Source of the DNA: Rubrobacter_A sp965214435
GTDB lineage: Bacteria > Actinomycetota > Rubrobacteria > Rubrobacterales > Rubrobacteraceae
Direction of reading: 5' to 3'
Length of the DNA: 64,000 bases
Assembly: GCA_965214435.1 (NCBI GenBank)
Contig: OZ243960.1
Span: 1,798,001 to 1,862,000 of the forward strand
The notes beneath the pieces were generated by a model that was not told where the DNA came from, searched no databases, and saw nothing but the letters and a program-made list of their open reading frames with translations. Below, piece by piece: positions 41,649 to 50,357 of this stretch. The translations under genes and the position numbers were made by a program. How positions within the stretch are numbered: position 1 is the first letter of the stretch; each line of letters starts with the position of its first letter.

Positions 41649-44519
41649 ATGCGGGAGGTACAGGGGGGAGCGGATGCTTCCCGGGTGCCGCCGCACGATC
41701 TGGAGGCCGAGCGGGCGGTTATCGGGGCGATGCTCGTCAGCGAGTCGGCGGTCTCGGTGGTCGGGGAGATGCTTTCGGCGGAGGACTTCTACTCCGAGGT
41801 TCACCGGGTCGTGTACGGGGCGATGATGCGGTTGTACTCCCGGGGAGCGCCGATAGACCAGATCACCCTCACCGACGAGCTACGCAGCCTGAACGAGTTT
41901 GAGCGCGTCGGGGGCCGGGCTTACGTATTCCAGATCGTCGAGAGCGTCCCCACGGTTTCAAACGCCGCCCGGTACGCGGAGATAGTGCGGGGCAAGGCGC
42001 TACTGCGGGCGATCATCGACGCCGGGAGCCGGATAACCGAAGACGCCTTCGGGGAGCCGGAAGACGTGTCAGAGGCGCTCGACTCAGCCGAACAGATGAT
42101 CTACAACGTCTCCAACCGCAAGCTAAGAGAGCACCTATCGCCGGTCTCCGAGCTAGCGCCCGCGGCGCTGGAGATGATAAATACGCTCTACCAGCACGAC
42201 GGACAGGTTACGGGGGTCGAGACCGGCTTCGAGGACCTCGACCGGCTCACGACCGGCCTGCACAAGAGCGACCTCGTGGTGTTGGCCGCCCGGCCCGCCA
42301 TGGGGAAATGCCTCAGCGCGGACGCCGAGATCACGCTATCAGACGGCAGCGTCCGTACGATAGAGCAGATCGTGGAAACGCGAAAAGCCCGGCTGATGAC
42401 GCTCGGTAAAGATCTCAAGTTCTCTTGGACCCAGCCGAGTGCTTTTATAGACGACGGGGTCAAACCGGTATTCGAGGTTACTACCCGCCTGGGACGGAAG
42501 ATCAAGACCACCATAACCCATCCTTTCCTCACGATGCGTGGCTGGCAGAGTCTCGGTGAACTGTCGGTCGGGTCTCACATAGCGGTGCCGCGCCGGATAC
42601 CGGTCTTCGGGGACGAGCCTCTCGGAGCGCACCGCGTTAAGCTGCTGGCCTACATGCTCGGTGACGGTAACCTCACCAACACCTCGCCCCGATTCACCAA
42701 CGACAACCGCGCCATTCGCGAGGACTTCGCTGGAGCCGCGGAAGCTTTCGGAGGCTTGCGCGTCCGCGAGGAGACTTCCGGCGATACTCGCACCCCCTCG
42801 ATCTGCGTATCGACAGACCGAGCCGTGGTGCGCGGCCACCGGGCGGAGTTTGCACGTTCGTTGGACGATGCGCTAGAGGACTCTCCGCAGTCCGCGGCCG
42901 GGATCGCGCGGCGGGTGGGAGTAAGTCCGGCTTCGCTGACCCACTGGCGTCGGGGTAAGTCCGTTCCCGGCCGTGACGTGTCCGGGCGACTGCGGGAGAC
43001 GCTAGAAGATACCCTGGTCCTCGACGTGGACGGGTTGGACCAGGCGCGCAAGAACTCCCCGAGCGGGCTGATGCTCTGGATGGAAGAGCTCGGTCTGCGG
43101 GGGTGCGCAGCGCGGGACAAGTTCGTACCGGAAGCCTTTTTCCGGGCTCCATGCGAGGAACTGGCATTGTTCTTGAACCGCCTGTTCGCGACCGACGGCT
43201 GGGCCACAGTTCTGGCTACCGGGCAGGCGCAATTAGGGTACTGCACCGTCAGCGAGCGTCTGGCGCGGCAGGTCCAGCACCTGTTGCTGCGGTTCGGTGT
43301 CGTGGCCGCGCTCCGCGAGCGTTCGGTCAAGTATAAAGGTTCGTGCCGCCCGGCTTATCAATTGGACGTTACCGACGCGGAATCTATCCGCAAATTCATT
43401 GGCGAGGTAGGTATCTTCGGCAAGGAAGAGGCGGTCGGGCGTGTCGCTCGAGTATTAAAGAAGAAGCAGCCTCACGTCAACAGGGACCTCATACCGCGAG
43501 AAGCTTGGGCGTTAGTGGAGGAGGCTCGTTACGGGGAGTCGTGGGGGTCGCTGGCGCGCCGCATGGGATTCGGGTCGGGCCACAACTTCCACGTCGGCCA
43601 GCGGTCGCTATCCAGGGACCGGACCGGGCGTTTCGCCGGGGTACTGGAGGACCGGCGGCTACGGGAATTGGCGGAGAGCGACGTATACTGGGATGAGATC
43701 GTCGCCATCGAACCACTCGGGGATCAGCAAGTCTACGACCTGACTATCCCCGACACTCACAACTTCGTTGCCAACGACATCTGCGTTCACAACACCGCCT
43801 TCGCGCTAAACGCCATCTGGCACGCCTCCGGGGTCGAGGGTAAGCCGGTCGCGATCTTCTCTCTGGAGATGAGCAAAGAGCAGTTGGTGCAGCGCTTGAT
43901 CTCCCAGTACACCCGCATTCCGACCCAGGAGCTACGCAGCGGTAACGTAAAAGCCGAGGACTGGCCGAAGCTCGTGCGTGGGGTATCCGAAGTAGCCAGA
44001 GCCCCGATCTGGATCGACGACACCGCGGGCGTCACGCTGATGGAGATAAGGGCCAAAGTCCGCCGCCTCTCCAGCCGCCTGAACGCCCAGAGCGAGGGAG
44101 AAGGCGAGAACCAGCAACTCTCGCTCGTCGTGATCGACTACCTGCAACTCATGGTCGGGGGCTCCTCCGGAAATCGCAACGACAACCGCCAGCAGGAGAT
44201 AGCGGAGATCAGCCGCGGCCTGAAGGTCCTCGCCCGCGACCTCAACGTGCCGGTCTTAGCTATCGCCCAGCTCTCCAGGGCCGTCGAGCAGCGGCACGAC
44301 AAGCGCCCGCTCCTCTCGGACTTGCGCGATTCCGGAGCCATAGAGCAGGACGCGGACATGGTGATGTTCCTCTACCGCGACGAGTATTACAACCCCGACT
44401 CCGACGACAAGGGCATAGCCGAAGTCCTTGTCGGCAAGCACCGCAACGGACCGACCGGCAAGGTGCAACTCGCCTGGCTGGAGCAGTACACCAAGTTCGG
44501 TAACCTCGCCCGCCGCTAA
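41649..44519 (+). CDS. dnaB: Replicative DNA helicase DnaB with intein, 956 aa precursor
   Basis: Hexameric 5'-3' helicase of the replication fork. The N-terminal domain (residues about 10-115; VPPHDLEAERAVIGAMLVSE) and RecA-like domain are split by an intein at residues 221-715. The extein joins as AARPAMGK / TAFALNAIWHASG, so the Walker A Lys-Thr is interrupted. The rest holds IFSLEMSKEQLVQRL, the Walker B LSLVVIDYLQLM, LKVLARDLNVPVLAIAQLSR with LSDLRDSGAIEQDADMVMFL, and the Arg finger segment VGKHRNGPTGKVQLAW. The spliced protein is about 461 residues, normal for DnaB. The start is uncertain: ATG 41649 (GGGGA close upstream), or ATG 41631/41625. A start at 41613 would lie in the terminator. 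Confidence 0.96.
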   Translation: MREVQGGADASRVPPHDLEAERAVIGAMLVSESAVSVVGEMLSAEDFYSEVHRVVYGAMMRLYSRGAPIDQITLTDELRSLNEFERVGGRAYVFQIVESVPTVSNAARYAEIVRGKALLRAIIDAGSRITEDAFGEPEDVSEALDSAEQMIYNVSNRKLREHLSPVSELAPAALEMINTLYQHDGQVTGVETGFEDLDRLTTGLHKSDLVVLAARPAMGKCLSADAEITLSDGSVRTIEQIVETRKARLMTLGKDLKFSWTQPSAFIDDGVKPVFEVTTRLGRKIKTTITHPFLTMRGWQSLGELSVGSHIAVPRRIPVFGDEPLGAHRVKLLAYMLGDGNLTNTSPRFTNDNRAIREDFAGAAEAFGGLRVREETSGDTRTPSICVSTDRAVVRGHRAEFARSLDDALEDSPQSAAGIARRVGVSPASLTHWRRGKSVPGRDVSGRLRETLEDTLVLDVDGLDQARKNSPSGLMLWMEELGLRGCAARDKFVPEAFFRAPCEELALFLNRLFATDGWATVLATGQAQLGYCTVSERLARQVQHLLLRFGVVAALRERSVKYKGSCRPAYQLDVTDAESIRKFIGEVGIFGKEEAVGRVARVLKKKQPHVNRDLIPREAWALVEEARYGESWGSLARRMGFGSGHNFHVGQRSLSRDRTGRFAGVLEDRRLRELAESDVYWDEIVAIEPLGDQQVYDLTIPDTHNFVANDICVHNTAFALNAIWHASGVEGKPVAIFSLEMSKEQLVQRLISQYTRIPTQELRSGNVKAEDWPKLVRGVSEVARAPIWIDDTAGVTLMEIRAKVRRLSSRLNAQSEGEGENQQLSLVVIDYLQLMVGGSSGNRNDNRQQEIAEISRGLKVLARDLNVPVLAIAQLSRAVEQRHDKRPLLSDLRDSGAIEQDADMVMFLYRDEYYNPDSDDKGIAEVLVGKHRNGPTGKVQLAWLEQYTKFGNLARR
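42309..43793 (+). mobile_element. DnaB intein with LAGLIDADG homing endonuclease, 495 aa
   Basis: Begins Cys1 (CLSADAEITLSDGSV, block A) right after the P-loop Lys and ends VYDLTIPDTHNFVANDICVHN (blocks F and G, with penultimate His and final Asn); the +1 extein residue is Thr. Block B is TTITHPFLTMRGW. Endonuclease dodecapeptides are LLAYMLGDGNL and LALFLNRLFATDGWA, both with their catalytic Asp, so the nuclease may be active. Between them lies a helix-turn-helix-like insertion, AAGIARRVGVSPASLTHWRR then GKSVPGRDVSGRL. All splicing residues look intact, as they must in an essential gene. Confidence 0.96.
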
Positions 44520-44582
44520 AGCTACCGCCCGTACGGGCCGATAACACTCTCGTAACTTTTTACGAAGATATCGGAGAAGAAC

Positions 44583-45188
44583 ATGTATCGGGCGATAACA
44601 CTGACTACCTTGACCCTCCTGCTGCTGGCGGTCGCCGGCGTGAGTTTTGCCCGAGAGAATAGCCCCGACCGTTCAGACGCCGGTAAAAAGTCCCCCGGCT
44701 CGGAGAGTCCGCTAGAAACTACCCCCTCGGAAACCACCGTGTTCCCGGGAACTACCGTGGAGGATACCGGAGTTCCGGAGACCACGTCCGACGGTAACGA
44801 AGCCGGTACGACCGGCCCCGGCGAGACAAACCCTGAGAGTCCCGCCGGAGGCTCTACCGGCGAATCGACCGGTAAAACCCTGGAGCAGAGCGGCTTAAAA
44901 AAGGCCGGCAAGTCCGAGCGAGCCAAGAATGCCGGAGGTTCGGGTAAGCCGGAGAGCCCCGACAAGAAGTCTGCCGGTGCCGGGAAACCAGAGAAAGCTA
45001 AGGAGTCCGGCGCGGCGATCAAAGCCCCGACTACGGAAAGTCGGGCGGGCGGCACAGCCGGAGAAAAGACCGGTGACGGCCAGCAGAAAGTCACCCTCTG
45101 CCACAAAGATAAAAAGACGTTAACGGTCGGTGCACCCGCAAAAGAGGCTCATCTGCGGCACGGGGATAGGCTCGGGGAGTGCGGTTAG
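44583..45188 (+). CDS. Secreted, Ser/Thr/Gly-rich protein with C-terminal CHK...HLxHGD motif, 201 aa
   Basis: Residues 1-24 form a signal peptide (YRAITLTTLTLLLLAVAGVSFA). The middle 140 residues are low-complexity and charged (ETTVEDTG, NPESPAGGSTGES, KKAGKSERAKNAGGSGK), likely extended in the wall. The last 33 residues (KVTLCHKDKKTLTVGAP, then HLRHGDRLGECG) match a short motif found at the end of many bacterial secreted proteins, with two Cys and paired His that could bind a metal or form a disulfide. It stands alone after dnaB. The function is unknown. Confidence 0.8.
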   Translation: MYRAITLTTLTLLLLAVAGVSFARENSPDRSDAGKKSPGSESPLETTPSETTVFPGTTVEDTGVPETTSDGNEAGTTGPGETNPESPAGGSTGESTGKTLEQSGLKKAGKSERAKNAGGSGKPESPDKKSAGAGKPEKAKESGAAIKAPTTESRAGGTAGEKTGDGQQKVTLCHKDKKTLTVGAPAKEAHLRHGDRLGECG

Positions 45189-45279
45189 CCTGCTGCGGAT
45201 GACCGGGTTCCGGCATAGCTGTGCTAGAGTCGCGGGGTGACACAGTTCGGTAACCGTGGACCGTAGAAGGAGAGCGAAC

Positions 45280-45511
45280 GTGAGCCTCATCAAGATCTCC
45301 AGTAGCCGCGGCGACTACGTCTTGGTCAACCTTACTCAAGTAGCCTGGGCGACGGGTCGACGCTGACGAGTCCGGCGGCGCCCGAAGGATCACGGTCCAC
45401 ATGATAGACGGCACCACCTTACCGATAAAAGGCACCGAAGCCAACTACGTCCTCGAAGGCTTGAAAGACAGCCTCGTGGAATCCAGGAGCGCTCCCGGTC
45501 TGCCGGAATAG
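45280..45511 (+). pseudogene. Small conserved-looking protein with a one-base frameshift
   Basis: GTG 45280 has AAGGAG about 9 bases upstream and opens MSLIKISSSRGDYVLVNLTQ then VAWATGRR and a stop at 45366. In another frame the sequence continues convincingly as VDADESGGARRITVHMIDGT then TLPIKGTEANYVLEGLKDSL to a stop at 45511. Removing one G from GGG at 45354-45356 restores a 76-residue protein with alternating strands, possibly a small PH- or Sm-like barrel. It may be a real frameshift, a programmed shift or a sequencing error. Confidence 0.65.
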
Positions 45512-45697
45512 TCAGCCGGTCAGCTTATTAGCATTTCAGCTAGTCAGTCCTTCAGCTCGTCTTCGGATAGAGAGGCTTTGTCTATAGAGTGAGGCTACCT
45601 ATGGCTTACATCGACTCTTCTGCTCGGAGGTCGTTACCTCGTTGCTGATTGACTGACGAGCCGCCGGAGGCGGCGGGCTAACCGGCTGAGAAGCTTA
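45512..45697. repeat. CAGC/GTCAG-rich intergenic repeat, copy 2
   Basis: The region holds CAGCCGGTCAGC, TTTCAGCTAGTCAGTCC, TTGACTGACGAGCC and similar words. CAGCTAGTCAG is the reverse complement of CTGACTAGCTG in the 28795-28859 gap. A GCCGCCGGAGGCGGCGG hairpin (about 45661-45677) lies near the fabI stop and could terminate transcription from either side. Confidence 0.45.
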
Positions 45698-46480
45698 TTA
45701 GTCCCGGATCGGGGCTCCTATGGCGTGGTAGCCGCCGTCGACGTGTATTAGCTCCCCGGTGGTCGCCGGCCACCAGTCCGAGAGCAAACTCACGACCGCC
45801 CGGCCGACCGGCTCCGGGTCGGTGGTGTCCCAGCTCAGGGGAGCCTGCCGCCGCCACTCGCCTTCTATGCTCTCGAAGCCGGAGATGCCTTTTGCGGCGA
45901 GGGTCTTTACAGGGCCGGCAGAGACCAGGTTTACCCGGATACCCTTTTCACCGAGGTCCCGGGCCAGGTAGCGGGAGGTAGACTCCAGCGCCGCCTTTGC
46001 GACGCCCATCCAGTCGTAGGCGGGCCACGCCACGCGAGCGTCGAAGTCCAGCCCGACCACGGACGAGCCGGAGGGCATCAGGTCCATCAGGCCGGTCGAG
46101 AGCGCCGCCAGCGAGTACGCCGAGGTCTGCACGGCGGTCGCCACCGACGGCCAATCTGCGGTCATAAAGTTGCCGCCGAGGGCGTCGTCGGGGGCGAAGG
46201 CGATGGCGTGCACGATGCCGTCGAGGCTGCCCCATCGCTCCCGGAGGTCGGCGGCCACGGCTTTTATGTCTTCTGGGTTGTTGGCGTCTAGTTCGAGTAC
46301 CGGTGGCACGGGGTCGAGGCGCTTGGCCGTGCGGTCCGTCAGGGATTTCGCGCGGCCGAAGCCTGTCAGCGTGATCTCCGCGCCCTGCTCCGCCGCCAGC
46401 CGCGCCGCCGAGTATGCGATGGACCGCCGGTCGAGAACGCCGGTTACGAGTATCTTCTTACCTTCCAACAACCCGCTCAT
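45698..46480 (-). CDS. fabI: Enoyl-[acyl-carrier-protein] reductase (NADH), InhA-type, 260 aa
   Basis: Last reduction step of each fatty-acid elongation cycle. GKKILVTGVLDRRSIAYSAA is the divergent nucleotide-binding motif of FabI/InhA (Gly-rich, with S-I-A). The catalytic pair is the Tyr and Lys of YDWMGVAKAALES (YxxxxxxK). The segment SAGPVKTLAAKGISGFESIE and the C-terminal GELIHVDGGYHAIGA are closest to mycobacterial InhA. ATG 46480 follows GAGGAGGC on the minus strand. It appears to be a single-gene unit. Confidence 0.95.
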   Translation of the reverse strand: MSGLLEGKKILVTGVLDRRSIAYSAARLAAEQGAEITLTGFGRAKSLTDRTAKRLDPVPPVLELDANNPEDIKAVAADLRERWGSLDGIVHAIAFAPDDALGGNFMTADWPSVATAVQTSAYSLAALSTGLMDLMPSGSSVVGLDFDARVAWPAYDWMGVAKAALESTSRYLARDLGEKGIRVNLVSAGPVKTLAAKGISGFESIEGEWRRQAPLSWDTTDPEPVGRAVVSLLSDWWPATTGELIHVDGGYHAIGAPIRD

Positions 46481-46552
46481 GCCGAGCCTCCTCTAATATC
46501 CGGTCCGCTAACCGGCACAGTCTAGGCGATGCGTCTATCTCCTGCCAGACGG

Positions 46553-48712
46553 TTACTCCTGCACGGCCCAGTAGTGGTACGGAGAATGGCTCGGGTATGG
46601 CGCGTAGAGACCGGAGGACTCGAGATCCACCCGCACGCTATCCCCCCGGACGAGTTCCGCCGGAACAGTAAACTTCAGCTCCTGCCACTCGCCCTCGCCG
46701 CGCTCCAGCCTCCACTCCCCGGCTTCCTCGCCGTCGACGCGGACCGCGAGGTTCACGACCTCTTCGGGGGTATTGGCGAGTTGGTCGCGGGTCGTGCGCA
46801 TTACCAGGGTAAGCGGTTTGTCCGGGGAGAGGTTGCGGACGGTAAAAGATTCGTTGCCGGTGATCGTGCGCCCGCCGTCGGCGACGGTCTCGCCGTTCGC
46901 ATCCATCCTGTAGAGGTTGCTCGGCGGCTGAAGACCGATCTGGGCCATCCGTATTTCGTAGCCGTGATCTTCTTCGCTGTTGAGGTCGGAGATATCTAAA
47001 GTGTCCCGGACGCTACCCTCGGGCACCGAGCGGGGCAGGTCGCCGGTGTGGGCCAGCTTCCAGTCGGCTTTCAGAACGGAGACTTTCTGGTACATGGTGA
47101 TGCCGGTAGACTGGGTGAGGTTGAAGGTCTTTAAGAGGCCACCGTCGAAAAGACCGGCGTTCCCGAGACCGCCCATCCACTGCTCGTAGATCGCGAAGTA
47201 CTCCGGCCGCTTTTCCGGCTCCATGCTCTCCAGGGCCTCGAACAAACTGCCCGGTCCGTTACGGTTCGGCAGGGCGAGGCCGTTGGTCGTCAGGCCGACG
47301 AGGTCTACCGTCGGGTGGTCGCCGAAAAACCGGATCGCGCCCGCGTCGTTGAGGCCGACTACCGCCCCGTCCGGGAGGTTGTCTTTTATCCAGACCCCGA
47401 CCGAAACCTGCTGCTCCCGAATTTCCGCCGACTGGCGGCCTATCCGCTGCACCCATCCGGGCAGCACCGCCAGGGAGAAGAGCAGCGCGAAGCCCGCCAG
47501 CGCCACGGAGAGGTGCCGGCGTCCGAGGCTGACGTTTCTACCGAGCATCCCGGCGATGGAGTAGATGCCGACGACCGCGAGCAACAGGAACAGTGGGAAG
47601 AACGGCAGCACGTACCGGTAGCTGTGCCAGTTCCAGCTTCCGAGCGAGGTGACCGACGGAAGGACGAGCAGGACGACCCCCAGGGTAGAGAGCGCCAGCG
47701 CCCGGAAGTCCGCCCGGCCAAATGCCAGGTACGAGACGCCTAGGAGCGCGAAGATAAGTGCGCCGGGAAAAAGGTATCCTGCCGGCTCCAAGCCCAGTAG
47801 AACATCCGTCGAAAGGTTCGAGAGGTTCGAGGAGACCTGCCCGAGAAACTCGGTCGGGTAGAAGACCGGCTCGTAGAGCAGCGACTTTGCCGCGACCCCG
47901 TTTGTCACCCCGGTCGTCCGGCGGTAGAACAAGAGTTGAACCGCCGCCCCGGCCAAGAGCGGTAGCAGAACTAGTATCCCGCTCAGGGCCGCCAGAGGAG
48001 GACGGGTGCGGCGGGCGCGGGTAGCGCCGAAGAGTACGACGAGGCTCGCCACCGTGAGCCCGGCGGCGAAGATAAGGCCTTCGGGACGGGTGATGGCGGC
48101 GAAAGCGAGTGGTATCGGTGTGAGGAGAAAGCGGCCTCTCGGGGCTTCGTAGGCAAAGGCGAGCAGTCCCGCGCCGACCAGGGCCGCGAGCAGCGATATC
48201 TCCATGCCGCTCGTCGCCCCCCAGACGAGGGCGCCGTTTACCGCGACGAGGACTCCGGTCCAGATCCCGACGGCCTCGCCGCCGAGCTTCCGTCCCAGCT
48301 CCGTGTACAGTACGGCCGCCGCGACGAAGAACGTGATGCCGAGCCCGATGGCGAAGGCTAGCAGGGCTGTTCCCTGGAAACCCACCGCGTAGCCGAGCCC
48401 GAGGATTATGGGGTATAGAAAGCTGCTCGCCCCGGTCGAGATAGGGTCTCCCGGGTTGTACCGGAACCAGTTACCCTCCCCGATCTGGCTGCCATATTGC
48501 AGGTGGATAAAAGCGTCGTCTATCGGGGCGGAGAGCTGACCGTAGTTGTAATGGAGGTTGGACCACAAGAATAAGAGGCCGGCCCCGAGCGCCAAAAGCC
48601 CCACGGCGGCGTCCGTGATCACCCGCCGCTTTATACCGGGGCGTGGTTGGTTTTTGTAGACGGTTTCGTTCTGATCCGCCCCGCGGGGGCGGAAAGGTCT
48701 TAAAGATCTCAT
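46553..48712 (-). CDS. Polytopic GT-C-like membrane protein (AftB-like), about 719 aa
   Basis: Probable polyprenyl-phosphate-sugar-dependent glycosyltransferase. After a first helix (VGLLALGAGLLFLWSN), the first outer loop carries APIDDAFIHLQYGSQIGEGN then WFRYNPGDPISTGASS. The Asp-Asp pair and the Y.R.(x)n.G layout match the GT-C active loop of AftB and related arabinofuranosyl- or mannosyltransferases. About 10-11 further helices follow to residue about 440. The C-terminal 270 residues form an outer soluble domain ending near a carbohydrate-binding-like beta region. ATG 48712 is my preferred start; the frame is open to 48793 and the site is weak. It is divergent from the gene at 48803. Donor and acceptor are unknown. 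Confidence 0.8.
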   Translation of the reverse strand: MRSLRPFRPRGADQNETVYKNQPRPGIKRRVITDAAVGLLALGAGLLFLWSNLHYNYGQLSAPIDDAFIHLQYGSQIGEGNWFRYNPGDPISTGASSFLYPIILGLGYAVGFQGTALLAFAIGLGITFFVAAAVLYTELGRKLGGEAVGIWTGVLVAVNGALVWGATSGMEISLLAALVGAGLLAFAYEAPRGRFLLTPIPLAFAAITRPEGLIFAAGLTVASLVVLFGATRARRTRPPLAALSGILVLLPLLAGAAVQLLFYRRTTGVTNGVAAKSLLYEPVFYPTEFLGQVSSNLSNLSTDVLLGLEPAGYLFPGALIFALLGVSYLAFGRADFRALALSTLGVVLLVLPSVTSLGSWNWHSYRYVLPFFPLFLLLAVVGIYSIAGMLGRNVSLGRRHLSVALAGFALLFSLAVLPGWVQRIGRQSAEIREQQVSVGVWIKDNLPDGAVVGLNDAGAIRFFGDHPTVDLVGLTTNGLALPNRNGPGSLFEALESMEPEKRPEYFAIYEQWMGGLGNAGLFDGGLLKTFNLTQSTGITMYQKVSVLKADWKLAHTGDLPRSVPEGSVRDTLDISDLNSEEDHGYEIRMAQIGLQPPSNLYRMDANGETVADGGRTITGNESFTVRNLSPDKPLTLVMRTTRDQLANTPEEVVNLAVRVDGEEAGEWRLERGEGEWQELKFTVPAELVRGDSVRVDLESSGLYAPYPSHSPYHYWAVQE

Positions 48713-48802
48713 CCCGGATATATTAGAACAAACGCCACCGCCCATCCTCGTCCAGCCGCAACTTCTACCGAAAACTTTTCCCGGCGCGTACACTAGGCTA
48801 CC

Positions 48803-50332
48803 GTGAAACCTTTACTTGATAAACGTCGTCCCTTTTCCCGAAGCTTCCCGAAAGCCTTGAGGATAGCCGCCGGACTCGGTGTATTCCTCGTGGTCTCCGT
48901 CTTGTACTTGAGGACTCTAGCCCCGACGGTTCTGTACTACGAGCCGAACCTCTTCCCGGACTCCGCCATGCTTCAGGTCCAGGCCGCCCTGCTCGACATC
49001 CCGAACCCGACCGGCTACCCGACTTACATAATGCTCGTCCACCTGTTCACCTACCTGCCCTTCGGGGACCCCGCGTACCGGGTCAACCTGGCTTCCGCGG
49101 TGTTTGGCGCGCTGACGGTGCTTTTTATCTACCTTCTGTGTCTGGCGCTGACCCGGAGTGTGGCGGCCTCCGCCGCCGGAGCCCTCGCGTTCGGAGTGAG
49201 CGTGACCTTCTGGAGCCAGGCGGTCATCGCCGAGGTCTACACCCTGAACACGCTGTTTATCGCCGCGATACTGCTCGTGCTCCTACTCTGGCGGGAGCGG
49301 CGGCGGGACGGTTACCTGCTTCTGGCGGCTTTTCTCATGGGCTTATCCCTGAGCCACCACCTGACCAGCGGCCTGCTACTGCCGGCGGCGGCGCTGTTTG
49401 TCGGGCTCGTGGACCGGAGCCGCCTCGCGCGGGCCGGACTCGTACTGCGCGGGGCGGGGCTTTTCTTGGTCGGGCTGCTGCCTTACCTGTATCTGCCGCT
49501 GCGGGCGTCGATGGACCCGCCGCTGAACGTCGGCGACCCGACCACGCTGGAGCGCTTTCGCGTGCTGGTTACGGGAGCGCGCTTTGAGGGCCGGATGTTC
49601 GCTTACGGCCCGGAGCTTCTGCCGGGGCGCGTGGCATACTACCTCGCGCTGCTCTCCGAGCAGTTCCACCCGGCACTCCTGGCGGCCGCGGTCGCCGGCA
49701 TCCTCTACCTGCTCCTCCGGGACCGGGCCGCGCTGGCGCTCCTGTCTTTCCTGTTCGCGGGGTGGCTCGTCTACGCCCTGGAGTACAACATCAAGGACGT
49801 ATATCTGTACTTTATCCCGACGTACTTGATCCTGGCGGTCTTTACCGCCGCCGGGTTCCGGGCGGTCCTCGAAACGGTCGGCGCGCTCGGCTGGCTCTCG
49901 CCGGTGCTCAGAGGGGCCGTCGTACCCGCCGTCTCGATCCTGATGGTCGTTCTTTCGGTGGCTACCGCCGGGGAAGCTTACGCGAGGGTAGACCGCAGCG
50001 GAGACTACCACGGGCGAGAAATTATAGAGTCGGTCGCGGAGAATGCCGGGCGCGGGGCCACGGTCTTGCACCGCGGGAGCATCCTCTGGTACATGACGCT
50101 CTTCGAGGAGCGCCGGAAAGACCTCACCCTGGTCGACCCTTTCAAGCCGGGGGAGTGGCGCGCCGGTACCGAACGGTGGGTCGTTCTCTCAGAAGAGTAT
50201 TTGAAGGACGGGCCGGTCTATATCCTGTTCCCCGGCGACACCGCGAAGTTCAACGCCGAGCGGTTTGAGAGCGCCGGGTACCGGCTCGTTCCCATGCCCG
50301 GGGGTATCTTCTACGAGGTGGTCGAGAAGTAG
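48803..50332 (+). CDS. DUF2723-type polytopic membrane protein (GT-C-like), 509 aa
   Basis: Residues 20-420 contain about 10-11 helices. The first outer loop APTVLYYEPNLFPDSAMLQV contains the Asp expected of GT-C enzymes, and NPTGYPTYIMLVHLFTYLPF then GDPAYRVNLASAVFGALTVL is the hallmark of the DUF2723 family (protein O-mannosyltransferase relatives). FWSQAVIAEVYTLN and LSHHLTSGLLL are further family segments. The start is GTG 48803. Its promoter region is shared with the divergent 46553-48712 gene, so the two membrane proteins probably act in the same glycan pathway. Confidence 0.83.
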   Translation: MKPLLDKRRPFSRSFPKALRIAAGLGVFLVVSVLYLRTLAPTVLYYEPNLFPDSAMLQVQAALLDIPNPTGYPTYIMLVHLFTYLPFGDPAYRVNLASAVFGALTVLFIYLLCLALTRSVAASAAGALAFGVSVTFWSQAVIAEVYTLNTLFIAAILLVLLLWRERRRDGYLLLAAFLMGLSLSHHLTSGLLLPAAALFVGLVDRSRLARAGLVLRGAGLFLVGLLPYLYLPLRASMDPPLNVGDPTTLERFRVLVTGARFEGRMFAYGPELLPGRVAYYLALLSEQFHPALLAAAVAGILYLLLRDRAALALLSFLFAGWLVYALEYNIKDVYLYFIPTYLILAVFTAAGFRAVLETVGALGWLSPVLRGAVVPAVSILMVVLSVATAGEAYARVDRSGDYHGREIIESVAENAGRGATVLHRGSILWYMTLFEERRKDLTLVDPFKPGEWRAGTERWVVLSEEYLKDGPVYILFPGDTAKFNAERFESAGYRLVPMPGGIFYEVVEK

Positions 50333-50357
50333 CAGCCGGGACCTACGGTAGCCGGGG

